From positions 1,860,001 through 1,924,000 of the forward strand of contig CBDAPU010000001.1 of the NCBI GenBank assembly GCA_965198875.1: a DNA stretch of 64,000 bases, in the 5' to 3' direction. The DNA comes from CBDAPU01 sp965198875. GTDB taxonomy: Bacteria; Pseudomonadota; Gammaproteobacteria; Eutrophobiales; Eutrophobiaceae. The number at the start of each line of letters is the position of its first letter. Positions within the stretch are counted from its first letter, which is position 1. Positions 1 to 8,771 of this stretch are shown here, piece by piece. A model generated the notes under the pieces. That model was not told the DNA's origin. It did not search any database and worked only from the letters and a program-made list of their open reading frames with translations. The translations under genes and the position numbers were made by a program.

Positions 1-650
1 GGGAACAGGATTGTCATTAACACGAATCTCAAATACGGCATCCCAATGGAAAATATAAATAAAATTGCCGGGCCTTTTGTCGAGGCATGGGTATATGAGA
101 TATTTACAGGGTGTCTTGAAGATAAAAGTAATAAATATCAACTGATTAATGTTGAAGCTGGTGAACGTCTGAATATGGCAGACGTCATTTTGCAGTTTAA
201 GAAAACCAGAAAAAGAAATTCCAGCGTCACTGGCCATGTTGATGTTAAGGCCACTTCAAAGGACATTGAGAATAGTGGAAAGTCTCCAAATATTACTTCA
301 TTCGCTCGTATCCGCTCGGCCTATGTGACTGATCCGGATTATATATTCATCATCTTATCTATTAAACACAGAGTATTCAGCACCAGGGATAATGCAACTG
401 CAATGATGATGGGCGTTATGGAAGTAGTCGACTTAATGCTTATGATCTGAAGTACTTATCCGATTTCGATATTAACTACAATCCTGCATTGGGAACCGGG
501 CAAATTCAAGTACGTGATATTCATTATATTTCAGTACAAAAAAGGAGTGCCTGGGAGTTTTGCAGACTACTCGATAGAAAGTTTATTGCATCAAAAAAAG
601 GTTATGAGCAATGGGCTGAATATGCAGAACAAAATGGGTGGATTAAGTAA
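1..650 (+). pseudogene. HincII-like type II restriction endonuclease, frameshifted
   Basis: The reading frame is open from the window edge, so the true start may lie upstream; the first ATG is at 46. The N-terminal part runs to about 434 and the rest continues one frame over to the TAA at 648-650. Restoring one T in the run at 433-436 joins them into one protein ending in NGWIK. The core has an Asp in the segment MADVILQF, then VDVKAT, then SPNITS. This is the spacing of the PD-(D/E)XK active site of HincII (TADILL, LDVKT, APNIIS), as I remember that enzyme. It would cut DNA that the adjacent methylase protects. One base loss is the only lesion seen, so either recent inactivation or a sequencing error is possible. 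The target sequence cannot be read from the sequence. Confidence 0.7.
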
Positions 651-1577
651 ATGAAAAAAATCGACCTGCGCTGTGGTGATGCACTGGAATTGTTTCAGGA
701 AATAGAAGGCGAATCAGTTGATGTGGTTATTGCGGACCCGCCATATAATCTGGGAAAGGACTATGGCAACAACCATGACTCAAAAGCGTTTGAAGATTAT
801 TTGAAGTTCACGAGAAAATGGCTGTCCGAAGCCAAAAGAACATTAAAACCCACTGGTACTATATATGTCTTTATGGGCGTCAGGTTTATATCATATCTCT
901 ATGACATTCTCGATAAAGAACTGGGCATGTTCTTTAACAGCTGGATAGTATGGCACTACACGCAGGGATTGGGGAAAACAAGGGGGTTCTCACCCAGGCA
1001 TGATGATATTTTAATGTTTACAAAATCAGATAAGTTTATATTTAACCTGGATGACGTTCGTGTCCCGCAGAAATACTACCGCGCAAGGAATAACATGCGT
1101 GGCGCTAATCCCGGTGATGTCTGGAAATTTTCTCATGTTCATTACTGTAATTCTAACAGGCAAAATCATCCTACTCAAAAACCGGAAGGTCTGATAGAAA
1201 GAATGGCATTGGCATCCAGCAATGAGGGCGGAGTGGTGCTTGATCCTTTTTCTGGCAGTGGGACAACTTTGAGGGTATGCCAACAAGCCAAACGAATGGC
1301 TATAGGGTTTGAACTGAACCCCACTTATATGGAAATAACCCGTGCACGCCTTTCTGACAGGTTTATTGGATTTGACAGTATTGACTCAAGAATGGAAAGG
1401 GTGCCAAACGACTTACGAAAACCTGAGATCAGAGATGAATATCTGGAAAATCATGTTAAATGGTTCTTGCACAATCATGAAAATGCCTTGGAAGTATTCC
1501 AGAAAGCTGTCAAGGAGAAATATGGCATTGACGTTGATACTGCTTCGATGAGTTCCGGTCAGATAGAGATGTTGTAG
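651..1577 (+). CDS. Beta-class adenine/cytosine DNA methyltransferase (type II R-M)
   Basis: This 308-residue protein is a site-specific amino-methyltransferase that modifies an exocyclic amine, probably adenine N6, in duplex DNA using S-adenosylmethionine. The catalytic motif DPPY is at residues 29-32. The SAM-binding FSGSGTT motif comes much later, near residue 200, and this order defines the beta class (RsrI/HinfI type). The motif HPTQKP before the SAM site is also typical of the class. The ATG directly follows the endonuclease stop codon (TAA then ATG), so the two form an R-M operon with the nuclease first. The gene is intact although its nuclease is broken, the usual order of decay because losing the methylase first would be lethal. 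The C-terminal 70 residues after the SAM fold match nothing I recognise. Confidence 0.88.
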   Translation: MKKIDLRCGDALELFQEIEGESVDVVIADPPYNLGKDYGNNHDSKAFEDYLKFTRKWLSEAKRTLKPTGTIYVFMGVRFISYLYDILDKELGMFFNSWIVWHYTQGLGKTRGFSPRHDDILMFTKSDKFIFNLDDVRVPQKYYRARNNMRGANPGDVWKFSHVHYCNSNRQNHPTQKPEGLIERMALASSNEGGVVLDPFSGSGTTLRVCQQAKRMAIGFELNPTYMEITRARLSDRFIGFDSIDSRMERVPNDLRKPEIRDEYLENHVKWFLHNHENALEVFQKAVKEKYGIDVDTASMSSGQIEML

Positions 1578-1817
1578 TTTATATGCTTGAGCAGGCTGAT
1601 TTTTGAAATACGGATAGACTTGTGCATAGGTGGGAATTACATCCTTGATTTGTCAGATGAAAGAATGTCATCGAGGCCAATGTGGCGGAGCTCGGCACGC
1701 TGGTGACGAGGATTGTGTAGGAAACTTTCATTAAGGTAAAAGTCGGACAGCCTTGTCAGGCTTTACCCAACTTGAGATGATCAGATACTTCTTTTAAGTC
1801 AATTTTGAAACAGCTTT

Positions 1818-3605
1818 ATGCCAATGAACAACACAGATTGCAAAAAATGGACGTTCTTTGAATATCAAGAGGGAGAAACGCGACGGGATTCAGGCAGTGA
1901 GAAAAACTTCAGGGATTTGGATATACACGCCAGCCTGATCAGGGAATTGATCCAGAACTCTCTGGATGCTGTCAGTGATAGCAGTAAGCCTGTTGAAATT
2001 AAAATACGCTTTACGGAGTCAGGCAAAAACGACTGTGCGCGGTATTTTCAAGATCTGGAACCGCACTATAAGGCGAGCTTCGGGCAACCTCTGAAAATAG
2101 CTGAGAAGCTAAGGTTTCTAGTTTTAGAGGACTTTAATACAACGGGTCTTAAGGGAAAGAAACAAGATGACTTTTTCCTGAAAGACAATATAAGAAGTGA
2201 CAGTAACCGTTCCAGCGGCGGCAGTCATGGCATCGGTAAAATTGTGTTTTATCGGGCAAGCCGGATCCGTACTTTTGTTGCTTTTTCTGTCTATGACAAC
2301 GGCAGCGTCTTCAAAGCATGCTGTGACTTTAAGACGCATGAGATTGCAGGAACAGCGTTTAAGGAAGATGGGCGACTGGCACTGTGTCCTGAAAACGATG
2401 CCGGTTTTATGCAGACGCTTTTTGTCAGAACCAGGCAACAAAAAGGATTATCTATTGCCATTCCCTTGCCCGATACAGAGTTAAGCACGAAAGGTTTGGA
2501 ACAGGCCATTACCAATGAGTATTACTACCCCTTGATCAATGAAAAATTGGTTGTTGCGCTTGGAGATACCAAGAAAGCTATAAAAATTGACTCAAACTAT
2601 ATCCTTGAACAGGAAACAGCAAAGCGAGAATTAATATCCCATTACCACGCTTTATCGTCGGAAAAATATCTACAGGTAAGCATTGGGGAAGCCTATACAA
2701 GCCCGGGCAGGGACGAACCTCTAAACCCGCAACAAAAACAAGACATCATCTCAAGGCTTGAAAATGATGAGGAAGGGGTCGTCATTCGATTTGCGCTTTC
2801 CGTAAAACTTAAAAGTCGGCAGCGCGAAGAGGGCTATTTGGACCTGGCACTGTCCAGGAAAAAGGACGAGAAAGATAAAGACAGCCATTTCGATTTTTGG
2901 CGGGAAAATTTACTGATCAAAGACGCTGCCGGGCGGAACAAAGGCTCATCAGACTACAACGCCATCGTACTCATCCACGGCCAAGACAATGCGTTGAGCC
3001 ATCTGCTGCGCGAACTGGAAAACCCCTCTCATACCCGGTGGGAATACCGTAATCCAAACGATGAAGTTAAAAATCGGTACCGGAATATACTGCAATTAGT
3101 CCCCTTTATTACCCAACTGCCGAGCAAGGTTATACGTTCCGTTATGCAGGCGGGGGTTACTCTGGACAGTAATTTCTTTAGCGATTTCTTTCCGGATACA
3201 TCCGCCGACGGAAGAGCATCAGATCAGGGTCAGCCCTCCGGCAATACGGACGATAAAACGCCTGCCGATATTAAGGCCAACTCCAACTTTTATTATCGCG
3301 AGAATCGGAAAAACAACGGCTTTATTTTATCCCTGTCCGATAAAGGCAAGCGGAACGATTTTGCCAAAATAAGCATCACCATTGCCTACGGGACGAATAG
3401 AGGTAATTCATTCAAAAACTACGATACCCGGGATTTTGACTTGCGGGAAAATATAAAAATAGACCTCAAAGGCGGCCAGCAAATAGAAAAGCAGGCAAAT
3501 CGCCTGCTGTGTCACATTAAGGATAAAGATGATTTCAAGGTGACCCTATCGGGTTTTGATCCAGACCGGGAATTGAAGATAGACGCTAAAGAGGAAGCCG
3601 AATAA
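1818..3605 (+). CDS. GHKL (MutL/MORC/Hsp90-like) ATPase, first gene of a three-gene operon
   Basis: The protein has 595 residues. The N-terminal 150 contain the Bergerat ATP-binding fold: the N box LIRELIQNSLDA (40-51, Glu43 and Asn47), a D-x4-G motif at 105-110, and a glycine-rich lid GGSHGIGK at 134-141. The ATPase and transducer-like half is followed by about 350 residues without a recognised domain and an acidic, Lys-rich tail. GHKL ATPases of the MutL/MORC type are known in restriction-modification and anti-phage operons, where ATP binding drives dimer closure on DNA. Here the gene lies 240 bases after an R-M pair and overlaps the next gene by one base (TAATG). No Z1 helicase or nuclease domain is encoded alongside, unlike the described mza-type systems. 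A role in defence is inferred from fold and neighbours only. Confidence 0.75.
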   Translation: MPMNNTDCKKWTFFEYQEGETRRDSGSEKNFRDLDIHASLIRELIQNSLDAVSDSSKPVEIKIRFTESGKNDCARYFQDLEPHYKASFGQPLKIAEKLRFLVLEDFNTTGLKGKKQDDFFLKDNIRSDSNRSSGGSHGIGKIVFYRASRIRTFVAFSVYDNGSVFKACCDFKTHEIAGTAFKEDGRLALCPENDAGFMQTLFVRTRQQKGLSIAIPLPDTELSTKGLEQAITNEYYYPLINEKLVVALGDTKKAIKIDSNYILEQETAKRELISHYHALSSEKYLQVSIGEAYTSPGRDEPLNPQQKQDIISRLENDEEGVVIRFALSVKLKSRQREEGYLDLALSRKKDEKDKDSHFDFWRENLLIKDAAGRNKGSSDYNAIVLIHGQDNALSHLLRELENPSHTRWEYRNPNDEVKNRYRNILQLVPFITQLPSKVIRSVMQAGVTLDSNFFSDFFPDTSADGRASDQGQPSGNTDDKTPADIKANSNFYYRENRKNNGFILSLSDKGKRNDFAKISITIAYGTNRGNSFKNYDTRDFDLRENIKIDLKGGQQIEKQANRLLCHIKDKDDFKVTLSGFDPDRELKIDAKEEAE

Positions 3606-4324
3606 TGAAGCGGACAATGGCGCCCGAGCAGAGGCGAAAATTTTTGCAAAAGAATATTGTTCTAAACATAGAGGAAGTGAATGACCAACTATCGGTTAAG
3701 GTGCTGTTACATAATGTTCGCCAGCAAAATTATCCGGGCAATTCAAACATCATTCTGGAAGCCTATAACAGAGTCGATATTGAACGGCTGCAACTGGGAA
3801 ATGTGGCGGATTATCAAGAAGAAGAGCGGTCTCATAAGCTGCCTTTTGCGACACCGCTCAGATCGAAAATAAATTTCAGGTTAAAGATTATCGACCCGCA
3901 CAGCTTCAAGCTATTGGGGTATGCCGAAAACTTAAAAGAAGAAAAGTACGCCACATCAATGCTGGAGATTGATACCGATAATGAGCGTGTCAAAAACATC
4001 TATAAAATCGATCTCGATAATCTGCAACATCCCGTTTTCCATCTTAACCCGCAACTGAAACCCGTTGCCGAGCAATTAAAGCCGCTGCTGGCTGAAATGG
4101 CCTTGAAAGACATATTGACCCACCTGCTCGCATCAGATCAAGATGAAGCCCTGGAAGACAACAAATGGTTTCATTTTGCAAACAGGCTTCATCCCTACGA
4201 TGAGACTGAAAAACAGCATGATGATGGCTACAACTCAGACTGGATAAACCGGGTTTTATGTGCATTTGCGGAGAAAAACAAACTGATAAAAACGCTGATC
4301 AGGGAGTACCGGGCGGATGGTTAA
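3605..4324 (+). CDS. Uncharacterised second protein of the GHKL operon
   Basis: This 239-residue soluble protein has no signal peptide or membrane segment and no motif I recognise. The N-terminal 120 residues alternate hydrophobic and charged residues as expected for a beta-rich fold, and the C-terminal half is predicted to be helical and is rich in Leu, Lys and Asp. Its ATG shares one base with the TAA of the ATPase gene, and a GAGGAAG Shine-Dalgarno lies inside the end of that gene. It also overlaps the next gene by eight bases. Such tight coupling suggests the three products act as one complex in fixed ratio. No catalytic residues can be named. Confidence 0.65.
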   Translation: MKRTMAPEQRRKFLQKNIVLNIEEVNDQLSVKVLLHNVRQQNYPGNSNIILEAYNRVDIERLQLGNVADYQEEERSHKLPFATPLRSKINFRLKIIDPHSFKLLGYAENLKEEKYATSMLEIDTDNERVKNIYKIDLDNLQHPVFHLNPQLKPVAEQLKPLLAEMALKDILTHLLASDQDEALEDNKWFHFANRLHPYDETEKQHDDGYNSDWINRVLCAFAEKNKLIKTLIREYRADG

Positions 4325-5027
4325 ATTAAGAAAGCTGACAGCGAAAGAAAGTGTGCAGTTTCAGAGTCTGTGTAAAGAGGATGCGCTGTTAGCCTGCAAT
4401 CTGGATGCGGGGGATTTTGCAAGCGGGGAGATTTTAGCCGACATAGAAATTGACCCGGACAGGGAATTTGACAATAAACTGCAACTGGGCGCTTATCTTT
4501 ATGAGAAATTAGGCGGCGTATCATCGGTGGACAATGAGGTCTGGCATTTTCTGGTCATTGTCTACCACAGGCAATTGCTGAAGAACGGGAAAATAGGGCA
4601 GACTGATCGATTTTATATTGACCCGCAAAAGCCATATTACCCTTTTACGCACCTGTTAAAACCGGTATTTGATGTATACCGTTTTTATCACGACAAACAA
4701 ACGCCGATCGACTTTTTGTTATTGAACCCGGTGAATGAATCCGGGCGGCTGTTTTTAGAAACCGTAAAGCGTCAGGACATAATGAAAAATGAAAATTTTA
4801 TTCAGGCGAGCAGAAGCCTTTTTTACGATGAGGAGAATAAAAAAATAAAAACAGGCATAGAAGACGACTTTCTAAGACTTATCGCTTTGCTGAAACAATA
4901 TGAAAGAACCTATGATTTATACAGCATGCCCGCCGAGCGGATTCTAAAAAATCTCATTGCCAGGCACGATCAGTTTCATAAATATAATCTTAATCCAACC
5001 TCGGGCAATACAGAAATTTCCGATTGA
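4317..5027 (+). CDS. Uncharacterised third protein of the GHKL operon, possibly DUF6339-like
   Basis: The protein has 236 residues, is soluble and contains no obvious enzyme motif. Its middle and C-terminal parts (LLKPVFDVYRFY, LLLNPVNESG, ASRSLFYDE, QYERTYDLYSMPAERIL) resemble what I remember of the DUF6339 family, often found beside ATPase genes in defence-type loci; this is from memory and could be wrong. It overlaps the preceding gene by eight bases, and its stop codon is only eight bases before the start of the M20 hydrolase gene. Transcription may therefore run from this operon into the metabolic cluster that follows. Confidence 0.6.
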   Translation: MVKLRKLTAKESVQFQSLCKEDALLACNLDAGDFASGEILADIEIDPDREFDNKLQLGAYLYEKLGGVSSVDNEVWHFLVIVYHRQLLKNGKIGQTDRFYIDPQKPYYPFTHLLKPVFDVYRFYHDKQTPIDFLLLNPVNESGRLFLETVKRQDIMKNENFIQASRSLFYDEENKKIKTGIEDDFLRLIALLKQYERTYDLYSMPAERILKNLIARHDQFHKYNLNPTSGNTEISD

Positions 5028-5035
5028 AGGCGAAG

Positions 5036-6310
5036 ATGACAAACAACATAAACAAACAACTCATCGACAAGGCCATTGCCGGGATCGATCGCGACAGACT
5101 GGTAAAACTGGTGATGGACCTGGTGGATATTCCCAGCCCGACCGGCTATGAGGGCGATTGCGCCCGTGCCGTTCACAGCCTGCTGCAGGAAGCCGGCTTT
5201 GACGCCACCTTACAGCCGATCGGTGATGAGCGTTACAATGCCGTTGGCCGTCTGCAAGGTGCGGGCGGCGGCAAGTCGCTGATGTTCAATGGCCATCTGG
5301 ACACCTCCTTCGGCCCGGAGCAGGCGCATCGCGGGCTCGGCTATCAGTGCAAGGCCACCTTGATCGATGATGAATGGATCTACGGCATGGGCTCGTTCAA
5401 CATGAAGAGCGCCATGGGCACCTATATCCTCGCCGTTGAGGCCATTCAAAAGGCCGGGATCACACTGGGGGGCGATGTCGTGATTGCCGCTGTCGCCGGT
5501 GAGATTGAGAAATCACCGGTCAATGAACACGAAGGCCGACAATACCAGGGCTATGGCGTGGGCACGAAATACGCCATCACCCACGGCGCCATTGCGGACT
5601 ATTGCATTCTGGGGGAGCCGACCAATTTAATGCTCATCCCGCGCCATTGCGGCAGTTGCTGGATCAAGATCACAGTGCCCGGCCACCTGATCCACACCGC
5701 CTGGTCGGAGGTGGAGAGAAACGCCATCCATAAAGCGCGCAAGGTGCTGGACGCCATCCATGACTGGATCCCGGGGTATTGTGAGCGCAACACCCTTGCC
5801 GATGGTTTTCAGCCGAAGGTCAATCTCTCGGCCATTGAAGGCGGCTGGTCCTGGCGCGGGGCGCGCACGCCGGATAACTGCGTGATCTACATGGATGTCC
5901 GCACCCTGCCGGATGCGCTGCCGCTGCTGGCCTATAACGAGGTACGCGAGATGATCGCCGCCCTCATCGCCCGGGAGCCGGCGTTGCAGGGGACAAAGGT
6001 GGAGACCTTCATGACCACGCCGGGCGCCTCTATTGCCGATGATCATGCGCTCATCAAACACATCGTGCAGGCGCACACCGAGCAGCTGGGCGAGGCGCCG
6101 AAGATGGGCACGGAGGTGTGGATGTCGGATGCGGCGCACATGAACCGCTACGGCATACCGACGGTCAATTATGGCTCCGCCGGTCGTATTCGAACGGGCG
6201 GCGGCGGCTTCTCCACCCACCAGGGCGAGGCGGCGCACATTGGCGATATGCTCGACATCATCAAGGTCTATATTCAGTGCATCGTGCAGATCTGCGGCGT
6301 GGTGCAATGA
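5036..6310 (+). CDS. M20-family metallo-amidohydrolase (ArgE/DapE/CPG2-like)
   Basis: This is a 424-residue zinc hydrolase of the acetylornithine deacetylase/carboxypeptidase G2 fold, which cleaves an amide or N-acyl bond of a small carboxylated substrate. The first metal ligands are visible in NGHLDTS. The bridging Asp of classical members (G-x-D-M-K) is replaced by Asn in GSFNMKSA. GEIEKSP stands where the catalytic Glu pair is expected and GEPTN follows. The C-terminal domain carries the last His in GFSTHQGE. I place the start at ATG 5036 with GAAGG upstream rather than at the TTG at 5024, which overlaps the preceding stop. The stop overlaps the FO-synthase start (ATGA), so the two are co-translated. 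The substrate is unknown; the Asn may mark a subfamily rather than inactivity. Confidence 0.85.
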   Translation: MTNNINKQLIDKAIAGIDRDRLVKLVMDLVDIPSPTGYEGDCARAVHSLLQEAGFDATLQPIGDERYNAVGRLQGAGGGKSLMFNGHLDTSFGPEQAHRGLGYQCKATLIDDEWIYGMGSFNMKSAMGTYILAVEAIQKAGITLGGDVVIAAVAGEIEKSPVNEHEGRQYQGYGVGTKYAITHGAIADYCILGEPTNLMLIPRHCGSCWIKITVPGHLIHTAWSEVERNAIHKARKVLDAIHDWIPGYCERNTLADGFQPKVNLSAIEGGWSWRGARTPDNCVIYMDVRTLPDALPLLAYNEVREMIAALIAREPALQGTKVETFMTTPGASIADDHALIKHIVQAHTEQLGEAPKMGTEVWMSDAAHMNRYGIPTVNYGSAGRIRTGGGGFSTHQGEAAHIGDMLDIIKVYIQCIVQICGVVQ

Positions 6311-8715
6311 GCCCCGCTGCACCGATGGAGCCGCCGGAGGCCATCATCGACAGGGCAAGGCAGGGCGCCTGTCCGAGCGCCGAGGAGGCCCTCTCGCTGG
6401 CGGGGTATGCTGATCTCCCGTCTCTGACGGCGGCGGCCGCAGCAATCCGCGACTGTGGTCATGGCGCTTTGATCAGCTACTCGCCCAAGGTCTTTATTCC
6501 CCTCACTCGGCTCTGTCGTGACGTCTGTCATTACTGCACCTTCGCCCGCCCCCCGGCAAAGGGTGGGAAGGCGTATCTCACTGCCGATGAGGTGCTCGCC
6601 ATCGCCCGTGCCGGCGCCGATGCCGGCTGCCATGAGGCGTTGTTTACCCTGGGCGATAGGCCGGAGCGGCGTTATCAGGCGGCGCGTGATGCGTTACAGG
6701 CCCTGGGGCATAAGAGCACCCTGTCCTATCTGGCCGAGATGGCGCAGCGGGTGTTGGATGAAACCGGTTTATTGCCGCATCTGAATGCGGGTGTTGTGGC
6801 GGCCGATGAGCTGCGTGCGCTTCGCAAGGCGTCCGTCTCCCAGGGGCTGATGCTGGAGAGCAGTGCATCGCGCCTGTGCGATAAGGGACAGGTGCATTAC
6901 GGCTCGCCCGATAAGGCGCCGGCAGTTAGAATCCAGAGCATTCATGACGCCGGCAGGGCACAGGTTCCTTTTACCTCCGGGATTTTAATCGGCATCGGCG
7001 AGAGCCGACGCGAGCGCATTGCATCCCTGCTCACCCTGCGCGAACTGCATGAGACCCACGGCCATATACAGGAGATCATCATTCAGCGCTTTCGCCGCAA
7101 GGCGGATACGAAAATGCACAGCGCGCCGGAGCCGACCCTGGATGAGTTGTTGTGGACGATTGCCATAGCGCGGATCATCTTCGGCGCCGGCATGAACCTT
7201 CAGGCGCCGCCGAATCTCTCTCCCACCGCCCTGCCGCAGTTGATTCAGGCGGGGATCAACGACTGGGGCGGGATCTCGCCAGTGACGGCGGATCATGTGA
7301 ACCCGGAGGCGCCCTGGCCAAGCCTTGCCAGCCTGACCGAGGCCACTGCATTAACCGGTAAGCAACTGCTGGCGCGCCTGCCCCTGTACCCGCAGTACAT
7401 CCATGCCATGGATACCTGGCTTGAGCCGGAGTTGCAACAACACGTACTGCGCCGCATCGATGCGGGTGGCTACGCCAGAGACGATCCCTGGTCGCCCGGC
7501 GTCTCTGCACCCCCGCCGCTGATCAGGCCGCAAAGCCCGGCCCTGCCCCTGGTGAAAAGTCCGCTATCGGTGTTCATTGACAAGGCGGCGAGCGGGCGCC
7601 GACTACAGGAGCGGGAGATTGCCGCGTTATTCCTTGCGCGCGGCCGGGACTATGAGCGGATCCGTCAGGCCGCCGATGCCCTGCGCGCACAAATAAACGG
7701 CGATGTGGTGAGTTATGTCGTCAATCGCAACATCAACTACACCAACATCTGCCACTTCGGCTGTGGCTTTTGCGCCTTTTCAAAGGGGCGGGTGGCGGAG
7801 CGCTTGAGGGCGCGCGGCTATAAGCTGTCGCTGGATGAGATAGGGCAACGCAGCCGTGAGGCCTGGGAAGGCGGGGCCACGGAAGTATGCCTGCAAGGGG
7901 GCATTCATCCTGAGTACACGGGCGAGACCTATCTGGCCATTGTGCGGGCGGTGAAACAGGCGGCGCCGGACATACATGTCCATGCCTTCTCGCCACTGGA
8001 GATCAGGCACGGCGCAGAAACACTGGGCCTGTCGGTGGCGACGTATCTGGCGCAATTAAAACAGGCGGGGCTCGGCACGCTGCCCGGCACGGCGGCGGAG
8101 ATCCTGGACGATGAGGTGCGGGATGTACTGTGCGCTGACAAACTCAACACCCGGGAATGGCTGCATGTCATCGGCAGCGCCCATCAGGCGGGATTAAAAA
8201 CCACCGCCACCATCATGTATGGCCATGTAGAGCAGCCCGTGCATTGGGCCAGGCACCTCTTGCATGTGCGTGATCTGCAGGAGCGCACTGGTGGCTTTAC
8301 CGAGTTTGTCCCCCTGCCGTTTGTGCACATGGAGGCGCCGATCTATCGCCAGGGCAGGGCGCGCCGGGGGCCTACTTTTCGAGAGGCGATTCTCATGCAC
8401 GCCATCGCCAGGCTGGTGCTCTATCCGCACATTAGCAACATCCAGGCGTCCTGGGTGAAGATGGGGATTGAGGGCGTCAAGGTATGCCTGCAATCGGGGG
8501 TGAATGATCTGGGCGGCACCTTGATGAACGAGAGCATCAGCCGTGCCGCCGGCGCCGCCCACGGGCAGGAATTCACCGCAGCGGCCATGCAGGCGCTGAT
8601 TCATTCGGTGAACAAAGTGCCGCAGCAGCGAACCACGCTTTATGAAGCCCTTGCTCCGGCCGCCGCCTTCACCACAGCAGATAGCGAGACAGCGTTGTCG
8701 TTTATGTCTGTTTGA
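6307..8715 (+). CDS. fbiC: 7,8-didemethyl-8-hydroxy-5-deazariboflavin (FO) synthase, CofG-CofH fusion
   Basis: This 802-residue protein fuses two radical SAM enzymes. CofH joins tyrosine to 5-amino-6-ribitylaminouracil and CofG cyclises the product to FO, the chromophore of coenzyme F420 and of some photolyases. The CofG half has Cys70, Cys74 and Cys77 (CRDVCHYC) with LFTLGDRPE, GILIGIGE and QAPPNL motifs. The CofH half has Cys482, Cys486 and Cys489 (CHFGCGFC) with EVCLQGGI, GTAAEILDDEVR and FVPLPFVH. These match actinobacterial FbiC closely in order and length (about 850 residues there). The start is ATG 6307 overlapping the M20 stop; the frame is open upstream but that part lies inside the M20 gene. 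No cofC, cofD, cofE or F420-dependent enzyme is in the window, so the product may stay as FO. Confidence 0.95.
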   Translation: MSPAAPMEPPEAIIDRARQGACPSAEEALSLAGYADLPSLTAAAAAIRDCGHGALISYSPKVFIPLTRLCRDVCHYCTFARPPAKGGKAYLTADEVLAIARAGADAGCHEALFTLGDRPERRYQAARDALQALGHKSTLSYLAEMAQRVLDETGLLPHLNAGVVAADELRALRKASVSQGLMLESSASRLCDKGQVHYGSPDKAPAVRIQSIHDAGRAQVPFTSGILIGIGESRRERIASLLTLRELHETHGHIQEIIIQRFRRKADTKMHSAPEPTLDELLWTIAIARIIFGAGMNLQAPPNLSPTALPQLIQAGINDWGGISPVTADHVNPEAPWPSLASLTEATALTGKQLLARLPLYPQYIHAMDTWLEPELQQHVLRRIDAGGYARDDPWSPGVSAPPPLIRPQSPALPLVKSPLSVFIDKAASGRRLQEREIAALFLARGRDYERIRQAADALRAQINGDVVSYVVNRNINYTNICHFGCGFCAFSKGRVAERLRARGYKLSLDEIGQRSREAWEGGATEVCLQGGIHPEYTGETYLAIVRAVKQAAPDIHVHAFSPLEIRHGAETLGLSVATYLAQLKQAGLGTLPGTAAEILDDEVRDVLCADKLNTREWLHVIGSAHQAGLKTTATIMYGHVEQPVHWARHLLHVRDLQERTGGFTEFVPLPFVHMEAPIYRQGRARRGPTFREAILMHAIARLVLYPHISNIQASWVKMGIEGVKVCLQSGVNDLGGTLMNESISRAAGAAHGQEFTAAAMQALIHSVNKVPQQRTTLYEALAPAAAFTTADSETALSFMSV

Positions 8716-8771
8716 TTTATGGTGTTGATGAACAGGCAAATTTAATTTTTCAGATATAAGGAGGGATTGGC

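Noticed and set aside
651..1577. Methylase as Dam partner for MutH
   Set aside because: It has beta-class motif order and no features of the alpha-class Dam enzyme, so it cannot be assigned GATC specificity.
6118..6306. Upstream extension of the FO synthase frame
   Set aside because: It lies wholly inside the M20 gene in another frame; the overlap ATGA at 6307 and the FbiC-like N-terminus support the shorter form.
5627..6322. Antisense open frame of 231 codons on the minus strand
   Set aside because: It mirrors the GC-rich M20 gene codons, with no motif, ribosome site or family features.
8194..8739. Antisense open frame of 181 codons under the FO synthase
   Set aside because: It is a high-GC shadow of a strongly conserved CofH domain.
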